Shown: positions 37,627 to 46,309, numbered from the stretch's first letter. The stretch is 64,000 nt of DNA from Haloarcula sp. CBA1129 (GCF_008729015.1 NZ_RKSM01000001.1:1302001-1366000), one strand, 5' to 3'. Numbers and translations: made by a program. The notes: generated by a model from the letters alone, not told the origin.

Positions 37627-39345
37627 TCAGGACGGTATCTCGGACGCCCGCTCCGGCTTCGCTTCGAGTCCCGAGACAACGAGCTTCGCGCCGCCCGAGT
37701 GGCTGTCCGTCATTTCGACGTCCCAGCCGTGGGACTCGACGACGTGCTGGACAATGGCCAGTCCGAGGCCAGTCCCCGACTCGGAACTGGTAACACCGTG
37801 TGTGAACACCTCCGCTCGATCCTCAGGTGGCACACCCGGACCGTCGTCACTGATTGTGAACCCGTCAGTGGTCGCGTCGACGCGGACCGTCACCGATGCG
37901 CCGCCGTGTTCGGCGCTGTCGCCGGACTCCGTCCGGCTGCTTGTGGAACCGTGTTCCACACTGTTCCGGAACACGTTCTCGAACAGTTGAAGGAGCTGAT
38001 CGCGGTCGCCCAGCACCTCGCGGTCGTCGTCAATCTGGAGCGTCGCTGGCCCGGTGTCGACGTGGGCCCAAGCCGCCTTCGCCAGCGCCGAGAGCTGTAG
38101 CTCGACCACTTCGGTCGTCTTCTCGTCCCGGGCGAAGGCGAGCACCTCGTCGATGAGACTGCTCATCCGGTCGTGTGCCGCTTCGACGCGGTCGAACTCC
38201 TCGGGGTCGTTGCGCTCCCGGGCCAGCGCCAGTCGGCCAGAGGCCACGTTCAGCGGGTTCCGGAGGTCGTGCGAGAGGACGGCGGCGAACTGGTCGAGCT
38301 GTTGGTTTCGGCGCTCCAATTCCCGCTCGCGCTCTTTCTGTTCGGTTATCTCGTGGATGAGAAACACGCGCCCGACAAGCGCGTCGCGGGAGTCATACAG
38401 CGGCGAGAGATGCACGTCGAAGAACCGATTGTTTTGCTCGATGATGGCCTGTGTTTCCTCGGCGTGGTCGTTCAGACCGCGGTACTTTTCGAGGAGCTCC
38501 GGCGACGTTTCGAGCGCGTCCCCCACGGATTTGCCGACGATAGTCTCGTCTCCGAGTAGTTGGCGGCCGGCGTCGTTTGCCTCGATTATCGTATCGTTCG
38601 TGTCGACGACGAACACAGCGCTGTTGAGTGACTCGACGACTTCTCGGTATGCGACCGGCGAGATGTCCAGTAGCCGCCCCCTGAAAAACGCCCACGAGAT
38701 AGTCAGTCCAGTCCCTGCCAGCAACAGCGGCGTGAGTTCAAGCACGGTGTCGCTGAAGACGCTGAGAACGCTTCCGAACCACGGGAGGAAGATAGAGAAC
38801 AAGATGGCATACACCTGCTTTCCGTAGAGGTCCCCGGAGTCGAGTGCGTAGTGAACGATGAGTCCACTCGAAACGGCGATGAGGGCATAGGAGTACACGA
38901 GATGGCCCCAGAACACCGGCCCGCCAACGATTTCCCAGCCGTATATGCCTGTTCCCGTCGGACCGGACACGGTGTATATTAGCCCGTCGGGGCCGGCAAG
39001 CAGCGCGGTGAAGAACACGATGGGCTCGACACTCAGGAGTGCGTAGGTCCACCGATTGAGATACCGGTCACGGTTGGTGTAGGCCAGCGAGAACACGAAT
39101 AGACCGGCTATCGTGGGCATCACACCGACGTACAGGCCATATGCGAAGAAGAGAGCCACATCGGTCCCGCGTGTCAAGACGCCAGCCGCGACACAGAGGT
39201 CCCATATCGAGAGCCCGGCAAGCAGGACCGAGAGCGAGGTCCCGCCGGTGTAGTCGCGCCGCCCCCAAGCGTACACCGACAGCGATCCGAGTACGATGGC
39301 CACGATAAGCAAGAGGAAGGCGTACGCAACGAACAGCGTGGCCAT
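37627..39345 (-). CDS. Membrane sensor histidine kinase with 7-helix N-terminal domain and PAS
   Basis: A 572-residue kinase. Seven hydrophobic helices occupy residues 1 to about 225 (7TM/16TM-type sensor), followed by a PAS domain (VVDTNDTIIEANDAGRQLLG), HisKA with SHDLRNPLNVASG, and a HATPase_c domain (NVFRNSVEHG, DDGPGVP, TGLGLAIV). It senses a membrane or external signal. An N-terminal extension to 39477 is rejected because the first helix starts at the ATG at 39345. No cognate receiver is adjacent; the HalX regulator at 41.2 kb is the nearest candidate. Confidence 0.93.
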   Translation of the reverse strand: MATLFVAYAFLLLIVAIVLGSLSVYAWGRRDYTGGTSLSVLLAGLSIWDLCVAAGVLTRGTDVALFFAYGLYVGVMPTIAGLFVFSLAYTNRDRYLNRWTYALLSVEPIVFFTALLAGPDGLIYTVSGPTGTGIYGWEIVGGPVFWGHLVYSYALIAVSSGLIVHYALDSGDLYGKQVYAILFSIFLPWFGSVLSVFSDTVLELTPLLLAGTGLTISWAFFRGRLLDISPVAYREVVESLNSAVFVVDTNDTIIEANDAGRQLLGDETIVGKSVGDALETSPELLEKYRGLNDHAEETQAIIEQNNRFFDVHLSPLYDSRDALVGRVFLIHEITEQKERERELERRNQQLDQFAAVLSHDLRNPLNVASGRLALARERNDPEEFDRVEAAHDRMSSLIDEVLAFARDEKTTEVVELQLSALAKAAWAHVDTGPATLQIDDDREVLGDRDQLLQLFENVFRNSVEHGSTSSRTESGDSAEHGGASVTVRVDATTDGFTISDDGPGVPPEDRAEVFTHGVTSSESGTGLGLAIVQHVVESHGWDVEMTDSHSGGAKLVVSGLEAKPERASEIPS

Positions 39346-39426
39346 TAGCGTATAATCCGTCCCAGCGACTAAATGGGTTCCGCCCAGTTCGAGGGATTTA
39401 CCCACTCGCTCGGCATACCGGCGGGT

Positions 39427-39696
39427 ATGCCTGTCGACAAGCAGGAGTTCGACGAGATACTGTCGTTCGAGCTCCACGAACCCGCAGACATTCTCGACCC
39501 CGACAAACTGTACACTATCCCGGAACTGGCTCGCATCCTGCAGGGCCTCCCGGCAGACGCCGAACTCAGCGAGGCCAACGAGTCGGTGTTCATCGACTGG
39601 GCGATTCCGTGGATGATCTTCAATCAGGACGACCTCGTGATTGCCGACCCGCAGAACGACGATGTCGTCGGACTGTACGGCCTCGCCGAGTCATGA
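39427..39696 (+). CDS. DUF5827-like small acidic protein
   Basis: An 89-residue acidic protein (start MPVDKQEFDEILSFELHEPA) with a LYTIPELARILQGLPADAEL segment and a FIDWAIPWMIFNQDDLVIADP core, the pattern I associate with haloarchaeal DUF5827. A start at 39373 is possible, but the family pattern begins at 39427 and a TATA-like GATTTACC lies about 24 bases upstream. Its stop overlaps the ATG of the next gene (ATGA), so the two are coupled. Function unknown. Confidence 0.75.
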   Translation: MPVDKQEFDEILSFELHEPADILDPDKLYTIPELARILQGLPADAELSEANESVFIDWAIPWMIFNQDDLVIADPQNDDVVGLYGLAES

Positions 39697-40517
39697 AACT
39701 GCTCGTCGCCGGCAGTGACCGGGTCGACGCGGGCAAGACCACGTTCAGCGTCGGCCTGCTTTCCCGGACCAGCGCACAGGGGTTCAAGCCCAGAGCGGGC
39801 AACAACTACTGGTTCGACCACGACGACTTCGAACGGGCGACAAGCGAGGGGCGGCTGTACGGCAAGGACGCCAAGCGCCTCGCCGCCGCATCCCCGGGTG
39901 ACGTAGTGCCCGAAGAGATCAACCCGATCCATCGGCTGTGGCATCCCTCGCCGGGGGCCGAGACGGGCCTGCTCGGCAAGGAAAACCAGCAGTTCGTCGT
40001 CGACCGTGTCGGCCGTCCGAGCTCCGAAACCGGTATCGAGTACGTCGTCAACGGGACCGTCGACTTGCCGGAGTCCGTTTCCGACCGGCTCCCGCTCGCC
40101 AACGCACCGCGAGTTACCTCAATCGCGGATTTCAACGACCTGATGCGGGTGATGCACGTCGAAGCACTGGATTCGGTCGCCGCGGACATCGAAGCGGCAG
40201 ACCGGGCGGTCGTCGAATCGTACGGCGACGTGGCCCGGCCGCTGTCGGGCATCGAACCGGACGCCGTGGCCGTCGTCGAACCGGGCCGGGCTCGTATCTA
40301 CGACGGCGACCGGTACAGCAAGGCCTGTCAAATCGCTACTGGCGGCCCCGGCGACGGCCAACTGGAGGAACGGGTGCCAAACGTCGTCGACCTCATCGAA
40401 CAGGTCGGGGCGGTGCGGCTACCGGCACTCGACAGCGACCAGCGCAGCGACCCGGCGGCTGTCGCGGACGCGTACGGCCACGCGTACGACGCACTGCTTG
40501 CCTGTGCGTTCGACTGA
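39693..40517 (+). CDS. P-loop ATPase, haloarchaeal family, function unknown
   Basis: A 274-residue protein opening MKLLVAGSDRVDAGKTTFS, a deviant Walker A (residues 7-17) like those of DTB synthetase or MinD-type NTPases. It has GFKPRAGNNYWFDHDD and LYGKDAKRLAAASPG segments that resemble a dethiobiotin synthetase-like substrate pocket. The C-terminal half has no recognised motif. It is coupled by a four-base overlap to a DUF5827-like gene, so the two probably act together. The exact reaction cannot be inferred. Confidence 0.75.
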   Translation: MKLLVAGSDRVDAGKTTFSVGLLSRTSAQGFKPRAGNNYWFDHDDFERATSEGRLYGKDAKRLAAASPGDVVPEEINPIHRLWHPSPGAETGLLGKENQQFVVDRVGRPSSETGIEYVVNGTVDLPESVSDRLPLANAPRVTSIADFNDLMRVMHVEALDSVAADIEAADRAVVESYGDVARPLSGIEPDAVAVVEPGRARIYDGDRYSKACQIATGGPGDGQLEERVPNVVDLIEQVGAVRLPALDSDQRSDPAAVADAYGHAYDALLACAFD

Positions 40518-40538
40518 AACTGTGCGCTCAGCGCGATC

Positions 40539-41114
40539 TCAGAACTTCGCGGCCTGCAACGCCAGTTCGATGTCCTGATACGGCGCGTCGGTGACACTCG
40601 GTCCGTGGCCGGTGTGCATCTCCTGTAAGTCCTCGGCAACAACCGACAGCACCCGCTCGATGCTGCCGACGAGCAGGTCGCGGTCGCCCTCTTCGAGATC
40701 GGTCCGGCCGAAGCTGCCATTGGCGAACACGAGATCACCGGCGAACAGGACGCCGGCGTCTGCCGAGTAGAAGCAGAGGTGGTCGTTCTTGTGGCCGGGT
40801 GTGTGCAGCGCCCGGTAGTCGTGGTCGCCCAACTGTATCGTCCCGTCGTCGGCGATAGCGTGCTCGACGCCGTCCTGCTCAGTGTCGTAGCCGTACACCG
40901 GAACATCGAAGGCGTCGACGACGCTGTCGAGGTTCTCGACGTGGTCGTAGTGGGTGTGGGTGACGGCAACAGCGTCGATATCGTCGACGTGTTCTTCGAC
41001 AGCCGACACCACGTCGAACTCGTTGCCGACATCGACCAGCACGGTTCGGTCCCCGGTGACGAGGAACACGTTGCTCGTGAAGGCCTGCTGTCCACGGGCG
41101 AGATTTCGAATCAT
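40539..41114 (-). CDS. Metallo-beta-lactamase-fold hydrolase
   Basis: A 191-residue MBL protein. The zinc motif THTHYDHVENL provides HxHxDH, and later segments LHTPGHKNDH and THGPSVT-like supply the remaining ligands. Size and motif set resemble glyoxalase II-like or general MBL hydrolases. Upstream starts exist (41135, 41216) but the ATG at 41114 begins the first beta strand (MIRNLARGQQAFTSN). Substrate not known. It is monocistronic, divergent from the HalX regulator. Confidence 0.88.
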   Translation of the reverse strand: MIRNLARGQQAFTSNVFLVTGDRTVLVDVGNEFDVVSAVEEHVDDIDAVAVTHTHYDHVENLDSVVDAFDVPVYGYDTEQDGVEHAIADDGTIQLGDHDYRALHTPGHKNDHLCFYSADAGVLFAGDLVFANGSFGRTDLEEGDRDLLVGSIERVLSVVAEDLQEMHTGHGPSVTDAPYQDIELALQAAKF

Positions 41115-41236
41115 TACCCGTCTATTTGCCGTCATCCCGGATGTGGGTATCGTTCTGTCACCGGCCGAAACGCGCTGCACGCCCGCACCCACAGGGCTAT
41201 GTACGTGGATATGCAAACGGGGGATAGTAGAACATT

Positions 41237-41821
41237 ATGTCAGATTCGGACCTACCTGTGGTACTTATCGTCGAAGACGAACCAGATGTTGCCGAGACGT
41301 ACAAACTGTGGCTGCAACAGGAGTACGAGGTCCGCATGGCACAGAACGGCGACGAGGGCCTAGAGCAACTGGACGCGACTGTCGACGTGGTGCTGCTCGA
41401 CCGGATGATGCCCGGACTTTCCGGAGACGAAGTACTCGAACGCATTCGCGAGCGTGATCTTGGCTGTCGGGTGGCGATGGTCACCGCTGTCGAGCCGGAT
41501 TTCGATATTCTGGAGATGGGCTTCGACGCGTACCTCTCGAAACCGATTCGGAGCGAACAGCTCCACGAGACGGTCGACAATCTGCTCGACCGCTCCGAGT
41601 ACGACTCTCTGCTGCAGGAGTACTACGCACTCGTCGAGAAGCAGGCGACGCTCGAGGCGACGAAATCGAGCGCGGAACTGGCGGAGAGCGACCAGTACGA
41701 CGAACTGACCCAGAGAGTCGCGGAGATGCGAGACGACCTCTCGGACACACTCGGTGGCATCGAAGACGACTCCGATTTCATCGCAACGCTTCGCGGACTG
41801 AGCGACGATGAAGACAACTGA
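41237..41821 (+). CDS. Response regulator with HalX output domain
   Basis: A 194-residue protein. The receiver domain has VEDEPD, phospho-acceptor Asp55 in LLDRMMPG, and the KP pair in YLSKPI near residue 101. The C-terminal 70 residues form a coiled helical HalX domain (LLQEYYALVEKQATLEATKSS), specific to haloarchaea and thought to be regulatory, without a DNA-binding fold. It overlaps the next gene, which encodes a RecA-like ATPase, so the two are one operon. Confidence 0.92.
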   Translation: MSDSDLPVVLIVEDEPDVAETYKLWLQQEYEVRMAQNGDEGLEQLDATVDVVLLDRMMPGLSGDEVLERIRERDLGCRVAMVTAVEPDFDILEMGFDAYLSKPIRSEQLHETVDNLLDRSEYDSLLQEYYALVEKQATLEATKSSAELAESDQYDELTQRVAEMRDDLSDTLGGIEDDSDFIATLRGLSDDEDN

Positions 41822-41831
41822 GCGACAAACA

Positions 41832-42491
41832 ATGTATGATCTCACCTCAGTACTAGAGTTCGATGCGCTCAGTGAGGTCCGGCCAGGGTCCAGCATCCTG
41901 ATCTCCGGCCCAGCAATGAGCGGGAAGGACCGACTCGCATACGATATTCTCGCCGACGGTCTGCGCGAGGGGGACGGCGCAGTGGTCGTGACGACCGGTG
42001 ACGGCGCGGGCAGCGTCGTCGAGGAGTTCCGGTCGCTTGTGCCCGACCTCAACGACTCCCAGCTCGGCGTCATCGACTGCCGTGGCGAGGGTGGCACGGA
42101 CGAGGACGCAATCGGGAACGCCCACGTCCATCACGTTTCCTCCCCCGGCGACCTCACCGGTATCGGTATCGGCATCACGAAGGCGCTGGAGGGGCTGCAC
42201 AACGCCGGCAACGAACAGGGCCGTCTGGCTCTCGTGTCGCTGTCGACGATGCTGACCTACACGGACAAGAAGACCGTGTTCAAGTTCTGTCACGTACTGT
42301 CATCGCGGCTGGACTCCGCGGGCTACATCGGTGTGTTCACCATCGACTCGGGAGCCCACGACGACCAGACGCTGCAGGTCATCAAGCAGGCCTTCGACGG
42401 GATGATCGACGTGCGCGACGCCGAGGGCGGCGGCCGCGAAGCCCGCGTGCTCGGACTGGCTGGCGAGCCAACTGATTGGCAGGATATCTGA
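41832..42491 (+). CDS. RecA/RAD55-like ATPase-fold protein partner of the HalX regulator
   Basis: A protein of about 219 residues with a RecA-superfamily core. SILISGPAMSGKDRLAYDIL is a Walker A-like segment with Lys and Asp in place of Lys-Thr/Ser, and a Walker B-like hydrophobic strand occurs at GRLALVSLSTM. Residues resemble the GvpD/KaiC/RAD55 signalling ATPases found beside haloarchaeal response regulators. An alternative start at 41808 would overlap the upstream stop. The altered P-loop may reduce ATP hydrolysis. It is likely a signalling effector rather than a DNA repair protein (inference). Confidence 0.78.
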   Translation: MYDLTSVLEFDALSEVRPGSSILISGPAMSGKDRLAYDILADGLREGDGAVVVTTGDGAGSVVEEFRSLVPDLNDSQLGVIDCRGEGGTDEDAIGNAHVHHVSSPGDLTGIGIGITKALEGLHNAGNEQGRLALVSLSTMLTYTDKKTVFKFCHVLSSRLDSAGYIGVFTIDSGAHDDQTLQVIKQAFDGMIDVRDAEGGGREARVLGLAGEPTDWQDI

Positions 42492-42573
42492 TTACGTCGC
42501 CATCCACAGGCGGTCCGAACCCCGTGTCGGTCCGGGAAGGAAGTATTTTGCCGCTCCGGGACACCCACCCGAT

Positions 42574-43317
42574 ATGGACGTAAAGCTGCTCGAAGCGACA
42601 GACGACCCCGAGGATCTCATCTGCAAGGCAGCACGCAACGACTACAGCGACACCTCCGTCGGCAGCCAGTCGTTCGAGGCGACGATGGCTGAGGTCGACG
42701 GCGATACTCTTGATGACAAAAAGGAGACGCTCATCGGACATCTGCTCGACCACGGCCACTTCGGCCCCTTCGAACACGCGCAGGCGACGTTTGCCGTCGA
42801 AGGTGTCTCACGGTCCTGTATGGCCCAGATTACTCGTCACCGACACGTCTCATTCGACGTGCAGTCGATGCGGTACGTCTCCTTCGACGACGTCGACCCC
42901 GAAGCCGTCCGTGAAGGTGAGCTGGTCGTGACACCGCCATCCGCGATAGATCCGGATTGGGTCGGCCGGAACCAGCAGAAAGCGAGCGTCTCCGAGGCTG
43001 AGTTCGAGAAACGAACGGAGATATTCAAAGACACCATCGAGCAGGCGGTCGAATCGTATCAGGACCTGCTCGACCTCGGAATGCCGCCGGAGGATGCCCG
43101 CTTCGTGCTGCCAATCGGGACCAAGGTAAACATCGTGATGTCGATGAACGCCCGGATGCTGATGCACGTCGCGGATATGCGAGCCGCAGCGGACGCACAG
43201 TGGGAGATTCGGGAGATGACCGAGGAGATGCTTGATCTGGCGGCCGACTGGTGCCCCAAGACCTTCGAGTACTACGAGCGAGAGATGAAGGGACGCAAGA
43301 ACCGACTCGCTCCCTGA
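42574..43317 (+). CDS. thyX: FAD-dependent thymidylate synthase
   Basis: A 247-residue protein with the ThyX signature at ITRHRHVSFDVQSMRY, which carries the conserved RHR and spaced Ser residues needed for dUMP and FAD binding. It makes dTMP from dUMP with methylene-tetrahydrofolate and NADPH. It lies 82 bases after the RecA-like gene on the same strand, probably a separate unit. Confidence 0.94.
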   Translation: MDVKLLEATDDPEDLICKAARNDYSDTSVGSQSFEATMAEVDGDTLDDKKETLIGHLLDHGHFGPFEHAQATFAVEGVSRSCMAQITRHRHVSFDVQSMRYVSFDDVDPEAVREGELVVTPPSAIDPDWVGRNQQKASVSEAEFEKRTEIFKDTIEQAVESYQDLLDLGMPPEDARFVLPIGTKVNIVMSMNARMLMHVADMRAAADAQWEIREMTEEMLDLAADWCPKTFEYYEREMKGRKNRLAP

Positions 43318-43515
43318 CAGTTCCGAGGCTTTACGCGGCGGTTCGGGGCGACGGTCTCCGGCCGCTGGCGTCGACAATTGTTGAATCGACCTTGATACTC
43401 ACAAAGGCAATACCGAGACACGAGTCGTTTTGTTGCGTAAACAGTCGAAGCCCAGAGTATCAAAAGACGAAACGAGTACGACACATTCATTACCGCACAT
43501 CCTAGATGAACAATC

Positions 43516-43689
43516 GTGTCTTACGAGGTTGAACGTCCCACCCGTCGGTCGGGAACTGCGTCTGATGTGATGTGTGCTGTCGACGATGTCGACGGCCAGC
43601 GGCGGTTCGTCATCGCCGATATTGCCCACGATGACACTTGGATTTCGATGGTAGCGGACGAGACCTGTACACTTACGGCCTGGCGATAG
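43516..43689 (+). CDS. Small haloarchaeal protein, GTG start (DUF7556-like)
   Basis: A 57-residue acidic frame from GTG 43516 to TAG 43687-43689: starts (V)SYEVERPTRRSG, contains MCAVDDVDGQRRFVIADIAHDD and ends TCTLTAWR. The hydrophobic/acidic alternation is typical of a real haloarchaeal beta-rich domain. The family name is from memory and should be checked. It would be missed by ATG-only gene calling. Function unknown. Confidence 0.6.
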   Translation: MSYEVERPTRRSGTASDVMCAVDDVDGQRRFVIADIAHDDTWISMVADETCTLTAWR

Positions 43690-43741
43690 CGGACGACCAC
43701 CGGCTGAAAAGTTTTTGTTGACTGCTCTGTGACGTACGAGT

Positions 43742-44146
43742 ATGGAATACGACGACATGCTTGACCGGGCGATGGAAGAGACGCCAGAGATCGACGGCAC
43801 GAGCGAGCGGTTTGAGGTCCCCGATCCGGACGTCCGGCAGGAAGGCAACGTCACTGTCTACGAGAACTTCCAGTCGACGTGTTCCCGACTCGGACGCGAG
43901 GACGAGCATGTAATGAAGTTCCTCCAGAACGACCTCGGAACGAGTGGGCACATCGACGAAAGCGGGCGGGCGCGACTGACTGGCGAGTTCGACGCCGACC
44001 GCATCGGGGCATCCGTCGACGAGTACGTCGACGAGTTCGTGCTCTGCTCTGAGTGTGGGCTGCCGGACACGCAACTAGAACGGGAGCAGGGGGCGCTGTT
44101 GCTCCGCTGTGAGGCGTGTGGCGCACGCTCGGCGACGAGCGAGTAG
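43742..44146 (+). CDS. Translation initiation factor aIF2 subunit beta (or aIF2-beta-like)
   Basis: A 134-residue protein with the IF2-beta/IF5 fold: KFLQNDLGTSGHID is the family core and the C-terminal zinc ribbon has CSECGLPDTQ and CEACGARS. It belongs to the heterotrimeric aIF2 that brings initiator tRNA to the ribosome. Length matches archaeal aIF2-beta (about 135-140). Followed on the opposite strand by a small zinc-finger gene whose stop codon begins one base downstream. Confidence 0.93.
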   Translation: MEYDDMLDRAMEETPEIDGTSERFEVPDPDVRQEGNVTVYENFQSTCSRLGREDEHVMKFLQNDLGTSGHIDESGRARLTGEFDADRIGASVDEYVDEFVLCSECGLPDTQLEREQGALLLRCEACGARSATSE

Positions 44147-44326
44147 TTACTGTAGCCCTTTCAGCGTCTGCAAGTCGTTTTCCGTGCGGGTGAAAACGGC
44201 GAGCCGATGGCTCGCGTGACAGTTCGGACAGTGAAACGTGGTGTCGTGTCGCGGCAGGTCCGTCGGCGTCGACTCCCAGTCTTTCTTACACTCAGGACAG
44301 AGCAATCGCACGTACGCTTCCTCCAT
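44147..44326 (-). CDS. Small zinc-ribbon protein (59 residues)
   Basis: A 59-residue protein starting MEEAYVRLLCPECKKDWES with a CPEC pair at residues 10-13 and a CPNCH pair near residues 33-37, a classic four-Cys zinc ribbon, with a C-terminal basic/polar tail ending LKGLQ. Its stop lies directly after the aIF2-beta stop on the other strand. Such ribbons bind nucleic acid or serve as protein contacts; function unknown. Confidence 0.75.
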   Translation of the reverse strand: MEEAYVRLLCPECKKDWESTPTDLPRHDTTFHCPNCHASHRLAVFTRTENDLQTLKGLQ

Positions 44327-44399
44327 GTATGTTACTCACACACATATCCAATCATAAAAAGCCTTGGCGTCTCCCCAGTAGTCTGCCTTCACCCGGACA

Positions 44400-45368
44400 T
44401 CAGGCCGGAAGGTCCTCGGCTTCAAGGAGTTCCTTGTACCGGTTTCGGATGGTCACTTCGGAGATATCAGCGACGTCGCTGACCTGACTCTGTGTGACTT
44501 TCTCGTTGGTCAGCAATGCGGCGGCGTAGACGGCCGCGGCGGCGATACCGACCGGGGATTTCCCGGAAAGCATCCCCGACTGGCGGGCACCTTCGACGAG
44601 GTCCCGGGCCTGTCGCTGGGTCTCCTCGCTAAGTCCGAGGTCCGAGATGAACCGCGGGAGGTAGTGTTCCGGGTCCGCCGGCTGGACCTCGAGGCTGAGT
44701 TCCCGGACGATGTACCGGTAGGTCCGTGTGAGCTCCATCTTCTCGACGCGGGAGACACGGGCCATCTCGTCCAGTGACCGGGGATTCCCAGCCATTCGAG
44801 CGGCCGCGTACAGCGCGGCGGTCGCGACGCCCTCGATCGAGCGGCCGGGAAGGAGGTCATCACCGAGCGCGCGGCGGTAGATGACGCTGGACGTCTCGCG
44901 GACGTTCTGGGGGAGTCCCAGCGCGGACGCCATGCGGTCGATTTCGCCCAGCGCTTGTTTGAGATTTCGCTCTTTGGAGTCACGGGTCCGGAACCGCTCG
45001 TTCCACGTGCGGAGTCGCTGCATCTTCTGGCGCTGCTCGCTGGAGAGGGAGCGCCCATAGGCGTCCTTGTTCTGCCAGCCGATGTTAGTCGAGAGCCCTT
45101 TGTCGTGCATCATGTTCGTCGTCGGTGCGCCGACGCGGGACTTGCGGTCCTTCTCTGCGGAATTAAACGCACGCCATTCCGGCCCGTGGTCGATCTCGTC
45201 TTCTTCGACGACCAGTCCACAGTCCTCACAGACTGTTTCACCGTGTTCGGTGTCCGTAACGACGCTCCCGCTACATTCGGGGCAGTTCTCTACAGCCTCC
45301 TGCTCTGTCGATTCAGTCAGTTGCTCGTCTCGTTTTCGTGTGCTTGTCCGCGTTGTTGATTCACTCAT
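44400..45368 (-). CDS. tfb: Transcription initiation factor TFB (archaeal TFIIB)
   Basis: A 322-residue protein. The N-terminal zinc ribbon has CPECSGSVVTDTEHGETVC-type ligands and CEDCGLVV, followed by the B-reader/B-linker (GPEWRAFN) and two cyclin-fold repeats, the second with TQSQVSDVADISEVTIRNRY. It bridges TBP on the TATA box to RNA polymerase. Haloarchaea have several TFB paralogues; this copy cannot be assigned to a regulon. Two TATA-like elements precede it. Confidence 0.96.
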   Translation of the reverse strand: MSESTTRTSTRKRDEQLTESTEQEAVENCPECSGSVVTDTEHGETVCEDCGLVVEEDEIDHGPEWRAFNSAEKDRKSRVGAPTTNMMHDKGLSTNIGWQNKDAYGRSLSSEQRQKMQRLRTWNERFRTRDSKERNLKQALGEIDRMASALGLPQNVRETSSVIYRRALGDDLLPGRSIEGVATAALYAAARMAGNPRSLDEMARVSRVEKMELTRTYRYIVRELSLEVQPADPEHYLPRFISDLGLSEETQRQARDLVEGARQSGMLSGKSPVGIAAAAVYAAALLTNEKVTQSQVSDVADISEVTIRNRYKELLEAEDLPA

Positions 45369-45399
45369 GATTTGAAGTCCTGTTCTGCCGGGTGCAGAA

Positions 45400-45458
45400 A
45401 TATTAAGACGTTTTGGGGAAACTGTCTTACCCTATAGTTAGTCCGTAAAGTATATAAA
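45400..45458 (-). promoter_or_regulatory. Two candidate TATA boxes upstream of tfb
   Basis: On the minus strand, TTTATATA at 45451-45458 would start a transcript with a leader of about 60 bases, and CTTAATATT around 45400-45408 would start one nearly leaderless. Dual promoters are plausible for a general factor gene. Assigned by pattern only. Confidence 0.4.
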
Positions 45459-46024
45459 TCTTTCGGCGATTTTCGGCAGGAACCACGGGACTGCGGCGTG
45501 ATACGAGATGACATGGCTCCCAATAGGGGTACATAACATTGGTGGTCATTGCTGCCTGCCATGCATAACAAATAATTGAGGGACTGCAGTGCCGTGTGGC
45601 TCCGTCGGTGCACCGCCGAACGACCGGACCCCGTCCTGCTACAGCCGCCTCGGATCGGTCGGGAGCAACAAGCGAATCCCGGAGTTACCGGATCAGCGAG
45701 AGCCACAGTGTGGTTCCGCACATCGTGGGGGAGTGATGGGATATAAAAAACGATGTTACCAGTTAACATTATTTAGGTATTATTACGTACTATATACGTA
45801 CAGTGACAACAGCATCTATTCATCAGAGGGGCCAGCGAGCGATCAATCGACGCTGATTCCGGCCAGAAACACCGGCCCACCCGGCCCGGTATCGCGACGA
45901 CCGTGGTTGCACGGCCAGCGACAGGAGCAGCGTGTTACAATAGCACAGCGACCTGCGGGTCAAACACGTAGTAGACGGCAGAATCCGCTATCAGCACCCA
46001 GTGGCGGACGGTCAGTCCGTGGTT
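45459..46024. other. Long intergenic region between tfb and the DUF357 gene, with AT-rich dyads
   Basis: About 570 bases with no credible gene. The frames present (for example 45365-45769 minus and 45589-46035 plus) have non-haloarchaeal, Ser/Arg/Cys-rich composition. An AT-rich block at 45740-45805 holds a TATA-like GATATAAAAAA, an inverted repeat ATGTTA CCAGT TAACAT (45753-45769) and a second dyad TACGTA CTATA TACGTA (45784-45800). This looks like a regulatory region or promoter for an unannotated RNA. Confidence 0.55.
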
Positions 46025-46309
46025 TCAGACAGTGAACAAGTGCCCCTCAGTCGGAACATCGAAGAGTCCGACCCGTGCGCCCGCATCCAGCCACGCGTGC
46101 CCGTACGAGAACGACGCGAGAGCGTTGACCAGATCGTCGTCGTCCATGAAATGGCGACCGTCCGCCAGATACGACGCCGCCATCTCCTCGCACTCTAGGG
46201 CGGCGTCGTGCATCGGCGTCCCTTCAGGTGGCGCGACAGATGCCGCATCGAGTGCGTCCGCAAGCAGTCCTTCATAACGGTCAGTCTTCTCTTCGATATC
46301 GGCGGCCAT
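46025..46309 (-). CDS. DUF357 family protein
   Basis: A 94-residue acidic, all-helical protein (start MAADIEEKTDRYEGLLADAL) with the DUF357 core CEEMAASYLADGRHFMDDDDLVNALASFSYG, archaea-specific and of unknown function, resembling TPR-like helical hairpins. An upstream start (46378) adds a Cys/Arg-rich tail and is rejected. It is divergent from trxB by 101 bases. Confidence 0.85.
   Translation of the reverse strand: MAADIEEKTDRYEGLLADALDAASVAPPEGTPMHDAALECEEMAASYLADGRHFMDDDDLVNALASFSYGHAWLDAGARVGLFDVPTEGHLFTV

Noticed and set aside
45589-46035. 148-residue plus-strand frame in the tfb intergenic region
   Set aside because: Ser/Arg/Pro-rich with no recognisable fold; overlaps the DUF357 gene on the other strand at its end and has no haloarchaeal acidic signature.
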